64,000 nucleotides of DNA from Bacillus sp. ISL-7 (GTDB lineage: Bacteria > Bacillota > Bacilli > Bacillales_B > DSM-18226): NCBI RefSeq assembly GCF_018613065.1, contig NZ_JAGGQW010000059.1, forward strand, positions 1 to 64,000, written 5' to 3'. A model generated the notes under the pieces. That model ran no database searches and had not been told where the DNA came from. It saw nothing but the letters and a program-made list of their open reading frames with translations. A program made the position numbers and the translations under genes. Below are positions 56,289 through 64,000 of the stretch, in pieces (position 1 is the stretch's first letter; each line of letters starts with the position of its first letter).

Positions 56289-56331
56289 AAAAAAAGCGGT
56301 GTCATTATAAAAATGACACCGCTTTTTTTTG
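56289..56331. terminator. Terminator between the GntR gene and deoD
   Basis: AAAAAAAGCGGTGTCAT pairs with ATGACACCGCTTTTTTTT, a strong stem with T runs on both strands. It separates the regulator transcript from the deoD-MFS unit. Confidence 0.9.
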
Positions 56332-56385
56332 TTTACCAAGGAAATAGCTAGGTAGGATCTGTAAACCCGATATTTACTGCTGACA

Positions 56386-57126
56386 CTATTTCTTAGTATT
56401 TATCCTTATTTGACTAAACTCTGTTGGAATATAATATTTATTATAGACAACTGGATATTTATCGCTGATATAGACGCTTTCTAAAATCAAATCACAATCC
56501 CCTCCATCAAAAATTTGATATTTTAACGATGGAGTATTTATGGAATGAGAACGTTTTATTTCGATTGTAGAGGAATTGGCTAGTTCATATACTTCTGTTT
56601 CTAACATTTCTAATAATTGTTTCTCATTCTGTAAGTCCAACTCTAACTCCGAAACTGCTTCAATTGACATTATGGTAAAAGCATAGGCTGCTACCTTATT
56701 GCCGCTCATATACCAGCGGTCCACTGCAACAACCGCAGTCAGCGGACGGTTCAATACCTGCACTGCATAGTCTGTGACTAATTCCATCCTTAAACTAAGC
56801 TCGACATCATCAACTTTTTCCGGAAAGCATTTATATAAGGGATTCCCCAATTTCTCCAATCCAATTTTGTTTTCATTTTGATGAACTTTCGTAATAAAAT
56901 TACCTTTTCCATGGATGTTCTTCACCAGTCCATCTTCTTGCAAAAGGGACAAAGCTTGCCTTAATGTCATTCTACTAACCCCAAATACTTTTGCTAATTC
57001 TGGTTCTGTGGGCAGTCGGCTATCAGGCGGAAACGTTCCATCCATAATCTGTTTGTACAGTCGGTCATAGACTGTAACGAATAAGGGTTGTTTATTTTTA
57101 GTGGGCTCATTCAGTTTATTGTTCAT
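56386..57126 (-). CDS. GntR-family regulator with UTRA domain
   Basis: A 246-residue HutC-type regulator. Residues 12-80 form the GntR winged helix (VYDRLYKQIMDGTFPPDSRL, LAKVFGVSRMTLRQALSLLQ), and residues 95-245 the UTRA ligand domain (VVAVDRWYMSGNKVAAYAF). It starts at ATG 57126, with only a weak AGGTG upstream. Its neighbour deoD suggests a nucleoside- or base-related effector, which is inference. It ends before the terminator at 56289. Confidence 0.88.
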   Translation of the reverse strand: MNNKLNEPTKNKQPLFVTVYDRLYKQIMDGTFPPDSRLPTEPELAKVFGVSRMTLRQALSLLQEDGLVKNIHGKGNFITKVHQNENKIGLEKLGNPLYKCFPEKVDDVELSLRMELVTDYAVQVLNRPLTAVVAVDRWYMSGNKVAAYAFTIMSIEAVSELELDLQNEKQLLEMLETEVYELANSSTIEIKRSHSINTPSLKYQIFDGGDCDLILESVYISDKYPVVYNKYYIPTEFSQIRINTKK

Positions 57127-57410
57127 ATTAATACACACCTATTAATTTCAATAATATTTGTAATCTTACTTTTAAGGTTGCATATCTCACTATGCTTTTT
57201 GTTTTCTCTATTGTAGCGTACTTTGCTATTGAAATTAATACAATTCATAAAATAGTCCTAATTTAATAATGAAAAATAGGTGCGTTCCTTTTCTTTTCCT
57301 AATACGATCCTCCGTTTCATATAATTCACATTTGCTTTGTTTCACTTTTCCCGTCCCTTAGGTGGCCACAGTTTAGCTCTTTCTATTTAGAAAAACAGGG
57401 TCAACATAAA

Positions 57411-57445
57411 AAAACCTGAACACAATGATTCTTGCATTCAGGGTT
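57411..57445 (-). terminator. Terminator of the gp49-domain gene
   Basis: AACCTGAA pairs with TTCAGGGTT at the base of a hairpin, and on the minus strand a run of seven T follows. It is 24 bases after the stop codon. The rest of 57127-57410 shows no gene. Confidence 0.7.
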
Positions 57446-57468
57446 CGGACTTTTCGCAGCTCCACATT

Positions 57469-57936
57469 CTAAGACTGTATCGCTATACTTTGAGTTTTGT
57501 AAGCTTCAAGCTCACTAATTTTATGTTTAATCCGTTCCAAACAAATCTGGGTGTTTGTTTCTTTGTTATAGGATGCCGCATCTACACTGGTTATCGATTC
57601 GGTGATGATAAACCCATTGGGCAGCTGGACCGCAACCATAGTGCATCTTCCAAAAGCCTTAATAACTTTAACCTGGGATTTTTCGATCATTTCATTGATA
57701 TCCGCTGGTACACTATGATTTATCATTAGTTTCTTTGCCTGTTGTTTCGCAATAAAGGAATAATCGGATGATGGTTCAAATGCCATTTCAAAGGCTCCCA
57801 TTGTTGTTTCAATGACCTCATCATTGATGATATCCCTAACCTTCACTTTCCCATTCGCTGTGATTTCCAACAATTCCATTACAATATCTGGCGACCCTTT
57901 CACTTGGTATATCTTCAAGCTCTTTCCCTCCACCAT
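57469..57936 (-). CDS. Protein with phage N4 gp49 / Sf6 gp66-type domain
   Basis: A 155-residue protein. Residues 85-148 (EKSQVKVIKAFGRCTMVAVQ, LPNGFIITESITSVD, ICLERIKHKISELEAY) match the phage gp49/gp66 family, in which GRCTVVxCKLPNGF and a LExY ending are typical. The first 75 residues form a separate small domain (SLKIYQVKGSPDIVMELLEI) that I do not recognise. No other phage gene is near, so it may be a domesticated or free-standing form. The function of the family is unknown. Confidence 0.7.
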   Translation of the reverse strand: MVEGKSLKIYQVKGSPDIVMELLEITANGKVKVRDIINDEVIETTMGAFEMAFEPSSDYSFIAKQQAKKLMINHSVPADINEMIEKSQVKVIKAFGRCTMVAVQLPNGFIITESITSVDAASYNKETNTQICLERIKHKISELEAYKTQSIAIQS

Positions 57937-58283
57937 GCCTTTTTAAAAAAACTTCCGTTAAACTAGTCTATTCAGCAAGCAGAAGAGCTGTGAACCTTGA
58001 GAAAAAATTACAACCGTTCATACGAAAAAAGCCAGGCCACATCGCAAGAAGGCTGATTGGTTTACCTTATTCTGGGGCTTAACTTACGTGGCAATGGGTT
58101 ATTCAATCTTTACCAAAAAGGATTCAAGTCAATCAGTAAGCGCGGAGGAAATTTCAGTTATAAAACAAACAATTTTAGAGATTAAATGATTTCACCATAA
58201 ATCTTTATATGGATAAGTAGTTCAGATAATGTTGTGCCTGGCACTTTATTTGGTTATTCAAATGAACTTGGTTTTTCCTTAAA
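57937..58283. other. Intergenic stretch with a coding-like fragment
   Basis: About 350 bases. A plus-strand frame ending at 58189 reads KKADWFTLFWGLTYVAMGYS and then continues polar, but it lacks a ribosome site and a convincing start, so it may be a gene remnant. TGTGCCTGGCAC lies at about 58234. No RNA gene was recognised. Confidence 0.4.
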
Positions 58284-58331
58284 TAAAAAAAGCGGTACAA
58301 TTCTATTTTAAAAGAATTGTACCGCTTTTTG
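58284..58331. terminator. Terminator of the malonate decarboxylase operon
   Basis: AAAAAGCGGTACAATTC pairs with GAATTGTACCGCTTTTT, with T-rich tails on both strands, right after the mdcG stop. Confidence 0.9.
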
Positions 58332-58335
58332 TTTA

Positions 58336-58950
58336 TTATTTTGGATCATTCCAAGGATTTTTACTCATCCTTGGACCGTATATTGTTTTTAATAATACAA
58401 GATCACTGCCCCTTACATACTCGCTTAAAGAAAACGAAACAGCTGGTGTTTCTACTTGTACATCTATTCTTACCGGGCTTTTCTTCAATTCATGAATGAT
58501 CTGGACACCCACTTCCATTGGGAGCGGTTCAGGGGCACGAATGATAATATCTAGATCACTTTCTAAAGTTACGGTTTCAACTTTGCTGGCAAGTTCAAAG
58601 CCAACACTGCCTCCTGGGCCCCAGGAAAGACTGTATTTGTTTAATAGGTCTGCAGAATTTGTTAGAGCTGAAAACACAGGTGACTGTTTAATTTCCCACA
58701 GATAACTTTTAGTAAGATGTTCTGGTTTAATTTGCCGAAACACTCGATTTTTCGGTAAAAATGCGGCAAATCTTTCATTTCTATTTCTGCCCCTAATCCC
58801 GACAGCTACCTGCCCATTAGGAGCAATTGCCCTGCGGACAACTACAAATGGAGCAATTTCAAGGGAAAGTAAAGCCCAATCAGGGATTGGAGAGTGGCTA
58901 ATTAAATCCCTACGGTTAATCTCCAGTAGATCATGTGGTTCTAACACCAT
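58336..58950 (-). CDS. mdcG: Malonate decarboxylase holo-ACP synthase
   Basis: A 204-residue nucleotidyltransferase-like protein that transfers the 2'-(5''-triphosphoribosyl)-3'-dephospho-CoA group to MdcC. PHDLLEINRRDLI is the family start. GPGGSVGFELAS and ESDLDIIIRAPEPL hold the Gly-Ser and SDLD metal-binding motif. ATG 58950 overlaps the mdcD-mdcE stop by ten bases. It is the last gene of the operon. Confidence 0.9.
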   Translation of the reverse strand: MVLEPHDLLEINRRDLISHSPIPDWALLSLEIAPFVVVRRAIAPNGQVAVGIRGRNRNERFAAFLPKNRVFRQIKPEHLTKSYLWEIKQSPVFSALTNSADLLNKYSLSWGPGGSVGFELASKVETVTLESDLDIIIRAPEPLPMEVGVQIIHELKKSPVRIDVQVETPAVSFSLSEYVRGSDLVLLKTIYGPRMSKNPWNDPK

Positions 58951-60638
58951 TGTTCTTTCAACTTTTCTCTGACCAAAATGGAAGCTGACCGTCCGCCATT
59001 TCTGGCAAAAGTAGAAGTTAGCCGGCTGCTTAAATCCCTTGGGCTGTTTTTTATGTCTGCGATTGCATACATTAATTTACTGCATACGATCAGTAGATCA
59101 GTTTCATTAGGCTCATCTGCATTGACTCCGACAATAAGTTCATGAAGTGCGCCTAGTTTTTCAAAGGATTTGATATCATACGCCATCGCCGGGACTTTTT
59201 TCGTTGCTTCTTCGAGTTCATCAATTGTTCGAAGTGTAATTCTTGCAGCTGATTGTTTGGACATCACATGCACATTTACCCCCTCATCATCCAAAGCGAT
59301 TAGCCGATTGGCCTGCATCCCATGGGAAAGGAAAGCTCCTGAAATCGCCTTACCTGGAATAAATGCAATCACTGGATGGCCTGCCAATCTTGCTGATGCA
59401 TAGGCATCCACAGCTGCTGCGCATGCCTGATGGATTCCCAAAAGTTCTTCACGGTATCCGTACGCCTGACTCGGTACATCCACAATTGCAACAATTGCTC
59501 GCTTCTCATTATTTCGGTCCTCCTCCATTGCTTCCCGGATATACTTGGCGATCATCCATCCCTGTTCTAGTCCGAATTCACCTGCCCTGGCTCTTGGAAA
59601 GCGGCTGGCTTTATCAGGGACAACTGTAAGGAAACGGGCAGCTTTATTGCCGATAAAGGAGTCTGCACAAAGCACCGAAGGGATTTCTCCGATATCCGGT
59701 GACCCCGATGTCAATAGATTAAACCATTTTTGTCCCCTGCTTTTAACACCTTCGCCTAAGTCCATTTTACCGCGTTGAGCGCAATCCCCCTTAATGGTTA
59801 GGTCGGACTGAATCCATAAGGATCTAATCTTTTCCGGGGTCAGTTTCTCAGACGGATTAACGGATTCTAAAAAGGTTATATATCTATCAACCTCAGCACT
59901 TCTTGGTGTATCCTCTTTACCCTGCGCGATGGAAGAAAGTATGGATTGCTTCAATCTGTCGCAATCATCTTCCACCAAGATTTCGGTGAAACCAGATGCT
60001 TTTCTTTGATTTCCTCCGATGGTGTTCCAAATCAGACGGCGGTCCATCGAATCGAATTCCTCGATGCCTGCTTCTTGCTCAATTACTTCTGGACCATTTA
60101 AGCCGAGGCGTCCTTCGCGTGTCATGATTAACGTACTGCATAAGCCTGCGGTAATGGACATACCTCCAAAGGCACCGATTTTTCCTGGGATTATACCAAT
60201 GACAGGTACATATTCCCTAAGAGCAACAATCGCTGCCCCGATTTCTGCAATCGACAACAGTCCATAATTTGCTTCCTGCAGCCTGACTCCTCCAGAATCA
60301 AATATTAAAACAGGATAAATGTATTTGCCGGATTGATTTTCCTTCAAGGCAAGTTCTAAAGCCCCTGCAATTTTAGCACCTGAAACTTCACCAATTCCTC
60401 CCCCCTGAAAATTTCCTTCTATTGATATTACTAACAAAGAGTTTCCACTCAATTCTCCTCTGGCAATGATGACTCCATCATCGCTTTGCGGAACAATCCC
60501 CTGAGGTTCCAAGTGAGGTGATTCAACCCCAGAAAATGGATCAAGCAGTTCCCTAAAGCTGGAATCATCAAGTAACATATGTGCCCTTTCACGGCCACTA
60601 CATTCTACAAAACTACTTTTTAATGTATTCAGCAACAT
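58941..60638 (-). CDS. Fused malonate decarboxylase beta and gamma subunits (MdcD-MdcE)
   Basis: A 565-residue fusion. Residues 1-285 match MdcD (SSFRELLDPFSGVESPHLEP, FDSGGVRLQEANYGLLSIAE, GKIGAFGGMSITAGLCSTL), and residues 300-565 match MdcE (SVLCADSFIGNKAARFLTVV, YGYREELLGIHQACAAAVDA, FIPGKAISGAFLSHGMQANR). Together they remove CO2 from malonyl-ACP to give acetyl-ACP; both have crotonase-like carboxyltransferase folds. In Klebsiella and Pseudomonas the two are separate genes. GGAGGTGGCAA precedes ATG 60638, which lies inside the end of mdcC. Confidence 0.93.
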   Translation of the reverse strand: MLLNTLKSSFVECSGRERAHMLLDDSSFRELLDPFSGVESPHLEPQGIVPQSDDGVIIARGELSGNSLLVISIEGNFQGGGIGEVSGAKIAGALELALKENQSGKYIYPVLIFDSGGVRLQEANYGLLSIAEIGAAIVALREYVPVIGIIPGKIGAFGGMSITAGLCSTLIMTREGRLGLNGPEVIEQEAGIEEFDSMDRRLIWNTIGGNQRKASGFTEILVEDDCDRLKQSILSSIAQGKEDTPRSAEVDRYITFLESVNPSEKLTPEKIRSLWIQSDLTIKGDCAQRGKMDLGEGVKSRGQKWFNLLTSGSPDIGEIPSVLCADSFIGNKAARFLTVVPDKASRFPRARAGEFGLEQGWMIAKYIREAMEEDRNNEKRAIVAIVDVPSQAYGYREELLGIHQACAAAVDAYASARLAGHPVIAFIPGKAISGAFLSHGMQANRLIALDDEGVNVHVMSKQSAARITLRTIDELEEATKKVPAMAYDIKSFEKLGALHELIVGVNADEPNETDLLIVCSKLMYAIADIKNSPRDLSSRLTSTFARNGGRSASILVREKLKEQWC

Positions 60639-60924
60639 TTGCCACCTCCAATGCTTGTGCGAGTCTTAATGTGACAACACCGGGAGTTGCTCCAAAATCA
60701 TTAATCATAATCCTAGCGGATACAGCATTTTGTATAAAAAACCTCTCAAGGACAGTCTTCCATATTTCTTTATACCCTGTGGTTCCAGTCCGTATGGTAA
60801 CCTCTGCATATTCCCCATCTGTCGGTTCAATTAAGATTTCAAGATCACCTGATCCAACCACTCCAACGTGTGCATGCGACTTAAGGATTTTAGTTGCAGG
60901 AAAACGATAGGTTAATCTTTCCAT
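60613..60924 (-). CDS. mdcC: Malonate decarboxylase acyl-carrier protein (delta subunit)
   Basis: A 103-residue carrier protein. VGVVGSGDLEILIEP contains the serine that takes the phosphoribosyl-dephospho-CoA group, and the C-terminal ALEVANVAEYIKK is a helix. It carries acetyl and malonyl groups between MdcA, MdcH and the decarboxylase. AGGAGGACTGCCAA precedes ATG 60924. Its last 26 bases overlap the start of the mdcD-mdcE fusion. Confidence 0.94.
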   Translation of the reverse strand: MERLTYRFPATKILKSHAHVGVVGSGDLEILIEPTDGEYAEVTIRTGTTGYKEIWKTVLERFFIQNAVSARIMINDFGATPGVVTLRLAQALEVANVAEYIKK

Positions 60925-60945
60925 TTGGCAGTCCTCCTTTTTTTA

Positions 60946-61815
60946 TTAATTAGCTAATGTAATTTGTGGATTTGTCTGGTTCTTGGTATACAGATGAAGA
61001 GAATCCAGAAATAAAGTAGCCGCCAGCAGATCTGCGCTTCCACCTGGGGAAGCATTAGTCCAGCGCAAGGATTGATCCAGCTGTTTTAAAACCTTCCAGC
61101 CATTTGCAGTCCAAACTCCGCCTGATTTCAGGATTTCATTGGCAAATTCCTTCGTACTGACCAGTGCTTTCGAACCTCCACGGTGCAAAATACAGGTATC
61201 ATTCAGACTAGCCATAAGCGCAATTAAGACGTTTAACCTGCAAAGATTTTCTGTTACACCTTTTCTTCTTGACGTATAAAGAACAGGTAAAGCTATCTTT
61301 CTTAAATGGGGGAACCCTTGCTGAGCTTCACCTTTGGCACCATTGACCCCGTACCTTTCTTTTACATATGCACCATTGGTCTTTTCTTCTGGTTGATTCC
61401 GGTCTGGAAAAAGGGCAAGCTTTCCTGCGGACAAAGCAATATTGTCCATAGATGTTTCTCCAGGGTTCATGGCTGCGCTCGAGACAAGCAGCCCTAATGC
61501 CCATATGGCTCCCTTATGTGTGTTAACGCCACATGTAGCTTCGAACATTTCCTTTTCTCCTTGGCGCCCGATAGCGGCAATCTCTTCTCGCAGTTCCTGT
61601 GACGACTCGCTTTTATAACTTGCCTTAGCCATCTCTCTGAATGCAGGTTCCAATGCTTTTGCCGATCTGATCATTAAATCTATCGACATGTCTGTATGCG
61701 CTCCGGAATTTTCTTTATCAACGAGCCCTGGTTTTGGCGTTAGTTCTGCTTCCTCTATGAGCGATTGCACTGCAAGCCTCCCAAGATACTGAATATCTGT
61801 TTGGATGTAATTCAT
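60946..61815 (-). CDS. mdcB: Triphosphoribosyl-dephospho-CoA synthase
   Basis: A 289-residue CitG-type enzyme that makes the prosthetic-group precursor from ATP and dephospho-CoA. LTPKPGLVDKENSGAHTDMS and ATCGVNTHKGAIWALGLLVS are its signatures, and TNASPGGSADLLAATLFLD ends it. I start it at ATG 61815 (MNYIQTDIQYLGRL), since the longer frame to 61965 overlaps mdcA and lacks a ribosome site. It lies between mdcA and mdcC. Confidence 0.93.
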   Translation of the reverse strand: MNYIQTDIQYLGRLAVQSLIEEAELTPKPGLVDKENSGAHTDMSIDLMIRSAKALEPAFREMAKASYKSESSQELREEIAAIGRQGEKEMFEATCGVNTHKGAIWALGLLVSSAAMNPGETSMDNIALSAGKLALFPDRNQPEEKTNGAYVKERYGVNGAKGEAQQGFPHLRKIALPVLYTSRRKGVTENLCRLNVLIALMASLNDTCILHRGGSKALVSTKEFANEILKSGGVWTANGWKVLKQLDQSLRWTNASPGGSADLLAATLFLDSLHLYTKNQTNPQITLAN

Positions 61816-61831
61816 CTTCAGAGTCCCCCTG

Positions 61832-63478
61832 TTACCAGCTTCTAAACTTAGCAGGCGGCTCATATAACCCATCTGACCATTCCACCAGCTCTTCAATATT
61901 TTTGGCAGCCAGTAAAGAACGCTTTGCTTCTGTCCTTTTAATTCCGAGGTCTTCAGGAAGTGCAATCAACCCTTCTCTCCGCAATTTATCTGTCTTTTTC
62001 ACATCATGTTCAAGTCCAATCGGGGTAACACCCGCGATCGCTGCTATCGCCTGTCTCCGCTCTTCCAAGCTGCTTGCTTTATACAAGTAGGCAATCCCTT
62101 CTTCTGTCACAATATGAGTAACATCCTGGCCGTAAATCATAACGGGTGCAACAGCAAGCCCGGCATCGTGTTTAACATCCACAGCGTCCAAATTTTCAAC
62201 AAAAATTGGTTTGTTCCCCTTCTGAAATGTTTCGACAACCTGGACAACCAGTTTGCGGCCGCGTACAAGTGGGTCGTCATTTGTCATCAAGTCGAGCCAG
62301 GCATGGGAAGAATGGCGCCGTCCCCCTGGATCATGCCCCATATTTGGTGCACCTCCAAACCCTGCTAGCCTGCCACGGGTTACCGTTGAGGAATTACCTG
62401 CAGCGTCTATTTGTAAACTGGAACCGACAAACAAATCAACTGCATATTGTCCAGCAAGCTGACATAGTGTACGGTTTGATCGCATACTTCCATCCCGCCC
62501 TGTAAAAAATACATCACGCCTTGCTGCCACATATTTTTCCATGCCAACTTCACCGCCAAAGCAATGGATACTTTCTACCCAGCCGCTTTCAATCGCAGGG
62601 ATAAGCGTCGGGTGCGGGTTCAAAGCCCAGTGTTTACATATTTTCCCCTTCAGTCCTAGCGACTCACCGTATGTGGGGAGCAGCAGTTCAACTGCAGCCG
62701 TATTATAACCAACCCCATGATTCAGCGATTTCACTTGATGTTTTTCATAGATACCTCTTATGATCATCATAGCCTGAAGTACCTGAATATCAGTAATATG
62801 CCGGGGATCCCGGGTGAAAAGAGGCTCCAGCTGATACGGTTTATCAGCAACAACAACATAGTCGATCCAGGAACCTGGTATATCAACCCTCGGCAATTTA
62901 TCTACCAATTCATTTACCTGGGCAATCACAATTCCGTCTCGAAAAGCTGCTGCTTCCACAAGGGTCGGAGTTTCTTCCGTGTTTGGTCCCGTGTATAAAT
63001 TACCTTCGGCGTCGGCTTTGTCGGCCGCCACTAAAGCAACAGATGGAATCAAATCGATGAACAGCCTTCCATAAAGCTCAACATATGTGTGAATTTCACC
63101 TATGGTTAGCTTGCCATCTTCAAGCATTTGCGCGATTCGAAGGCCTTGAGGCCCTGAATAGGAGAAATCCACTTTTTTGGCGATTCCTGATTCGAACAAA
63201 TCCAAATGTTCAGGACGGGATATACTCGACATAATCATATGCAAATCGTACAATTTTCTTGGATCAGCCTGGGCAAGAGCTTCCGAAAGGAATGATGCCT
63301 GTTTCTGGTTGTTCCCCTCCAAAACGACACGGTCTCCAGGCATGATCAATGTTTCAAGTGCCTCAACGATTTTGTTTGTGGGAATAATCCGATTATGGGC
63401 GATTCCTTTCATGTTCGCGATTCTTTTTTCTTTGGCTTCTAATCGAGTTTTCCAAGAACGTTGTTTTAATATCTGCAT
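61832..63478 (-). CDS. mdcA: Malonate decarboxylase alpha subunit (acetyl-S-ACP:malonate ACP transferase)
   Basis: A 548-residue CoA-transferase-fold protein that swaps acetate on the carrier for malonate. IMPGDRVVLEGNNQKQASFL, LNHGVGYNTAAVELLLPTYG and GFGGAPNMGHDPGGRRHSSH are the MdcA blocks. Length is normal for the family. GAAAGGGGATACATAAA precedes ATG 63478, 36 bases after the mdcH stop. Confidence 0.95.
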   Translation of the reverse strand: MQILKQRSWKTRLEAKEKRIANMKGIAHNRIIPTNKIVEALETLIMPGDRVVLEGNNQKQASFLSEALAQADPRKLYDLHMIMSSISRPEHLDLFESGIAKKVDFSYSGPQGLRIAQMLEDGKLTIGEIHTYVELYGRLFIDLIPSVALVAADKADAEGNLYTGPNTEETPTLVEAAAFRDGIVIAQVNELVDKLPRVDIPGSWIDYVVVADKPYQLEPLFTRDPRHITDIQVLQAMMIIRGIYEKHQVKSLNHGVGYNTAAVELLLPTYGESLGLKGKICKHWALNPHPTLIPAIESGWVESIHCFGGEVGMEKYVAARRDVFFTGRDGSMRSNRTLCQLAGQYAVDLFVGSSLQIDAAGNSSTVTRGRLAGFGGAPNMGHDPGGRRHSSHAWLDLMTNDDPLVRGRKLVVQVVETFQKGNKPIFVENLDAVDVKHDAGLAVAPVMIYGQDVTHIVTEEGIAYLYKASSLEERRQAIAAIAGVTPIGLEHDVKKTDKLRREGLIALPEDLGIKRTEAKRSLLAAKNIEELVEWSDGLYEPPAKFRSW

Positions 63479-63514
63479 TTTATGTATCCCCTTTCATTTT
63501 ATAATTTTTAAAAC

Positions 63515-64000
63515 TTATGAATGATCCGAAGAAAAACGTTTTGCCAATAACAGACAATTTCTATACCCATTTTCTTCAACAGATACAGCACGGGCACCAG
63601 GCAAAGCTTTTTTTGCTAAACTGGCCAGGACGTTCCCAGGAGGCATTTCAATAAAAAGCCTTGTTCCATGTTCACAAAGAACCGAAGAGATATCATGCCA
63701 TTTGACTGGATGTGAAAGATTAAAAGCAAGATCCTCTCTGATTTTTTCCGGTGATTTTAAAAGCCTTGCTGTCCTGTTACAAGCATAGGGAATAATTGGT
63801 GAACGAAAATGAATTTTTGAAAGTTCTTCGTACAAAGAAACTGAAACCGGCCGGAGTAAGGGGCAATGTGAAGGTACACTAATGTTTAGGACATCCGCTT
63901 TTCTAGCCCCTCTATCCCTTGCATGATTGATAACCCTGTCGATTCCCGCAATGGAACCGGAAATCGTAACTTGATCTGGTGCATTGATATTTGCTACGTA
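63515..64000 (-). CDS. mdcH: Malonyl-CoA:ACP transacylase of malonate decarboxylase, cut by window edge
   Basis: The minus-strand frame runs from the window edge at 64000 to the stop at 63515, 162 codons, and the N-terminal part is outside. ANINAPDQVTISGSIAGIDR and VPSHCPLLRPVS are typical of the FabD fold; the His in VPSHC belongs to the catalytic Ser-His pair, the Ser being upstream. It primes the carrier protein with malonate. Operon order mdcH-A-B-C-DE-G places it first in this window. Confidence 0.9.
   Translation of the reverse strand, partial: YVANINAPDQVTISGSIAGIDRVINHARDRGARKADVLNISVPSHCPLLRPVSVSLYEELSKIHFRSPIIPYACNRTARLLKSPEKIREDLAFNLSHPVKWHDISSVLCEHGTRLFIEMPPGNVLASLAKKALPGARAVSVEENGYRNCLLLAKRFSSDHS

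Noticed and set aside
58010..58189. Plus-strand coding-like fragment ending TILEIK
   Set aside because: No convincing start or ribosome site; kept only as a possible remnant in the intergenic note.
1..64000. CRISPR arrays, tRNA and rRNA genes, prophage structural genes
   Set aside because: No regularly spaced repeats, cloverleaf-like genes, rRNA segments or phage blocks were recognised; the lone gp49-type protein is not enough for a prophage.

Overview
The window looks like chromosome from a low-GC Gram-positive member of the Bacillaceae, perhaps a Neobacillus- or Mesobacillus-like relative. The evidence is strong AGGAGG-type ribosome binding sites, frequent TTG and GTG starts, a GltC-regulated glutamate synthase, split PurL/PurQ/PurS, split glycine decarboxylase (GcvPA/GcvPB), an IDEAL-domain protein, a DUF3231 protein and Bacillus-type glycine riboswitches. 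The assignment rests on gene content and style only; no rRNA, tRNA or CRISPR array was seen.

1-5 kb: the end of an IS3-family insertion sequence, then small single genes (RraB-like protein, old-yellow-enzyme oxidoreductase, thioredoxin, IDEAL protein, Rrf2 regulator, DUF3231 protein). 5-12 kb: glutamate synthase gltA-gltB, with the divergent LysR regulator gltC. 12-22 kb: purine genes purK-C-S-Q-L-M-N-D on the minus strand with purF divergent on the plus strand; purE, purB and purH are not in the window. 22-27 kb: a patchwork of gene remnants (TnpB-like, AIM24), a small ORF, a DinB protein, an anion permease, a secreted protein with five 28-residue repeats and an unknown protein.

27-32.3 kb: a gentisate catabolic unit made of a DinB-fold protein (possible maleylpyruvate isomerase), an FAD aromatic hydroxylase, an IclR regulator, a fumarylacetoacetase-family hydrolase and gentisate 1,2-dioxygenase. 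GTGAA/TTCAC inverted repeats lie in the promoter regions, including that of the DinB gene. 32.7-46 kb: a glycine-to-pyruvate operon, glyA-sdaAB-sdaAA-gcvT-gcvH-gcvPA-gcvPB-lipA-hesB-lpdA-purU, and an upstream CycA-type glycine permease. The operon and the permease each have a promoter, a tandem glycine riboswitch and an intrinsic terminator. Together they would import glycine, cleave it, condense the one-carbon unit with a second glycine to serine, deaminate serine to pyruvate, and release surplus formyl units as formate.

46-52 kb: a TRAP transporter (dctQ-dctM-dctP) followed by a YesM/YesN-type two-component system, with a cre-like site in front. 52-54 kb: a small helix-hairpin-helix protein next to an RQC-minor-like zinc-ribbon protein, with a decayed duplicate of the pair and an IS1182 remnant. 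54-58 kb: an MFS transporter, a DeoD purine nucleoside phosphorylase, a GntR regulator and a protein with a phage N4 gp49/Sf6 gp66-type domain. 58-64 kb: a biotin-independent malonate decarboxylase operon (mdcH partial, mdcA, mdcB, mdcC, fused mdcD-mdcE, mdcG), which turns malonate into acetate and CO2 on a phosphoribosyl-dephospho-CoA carrier protein.
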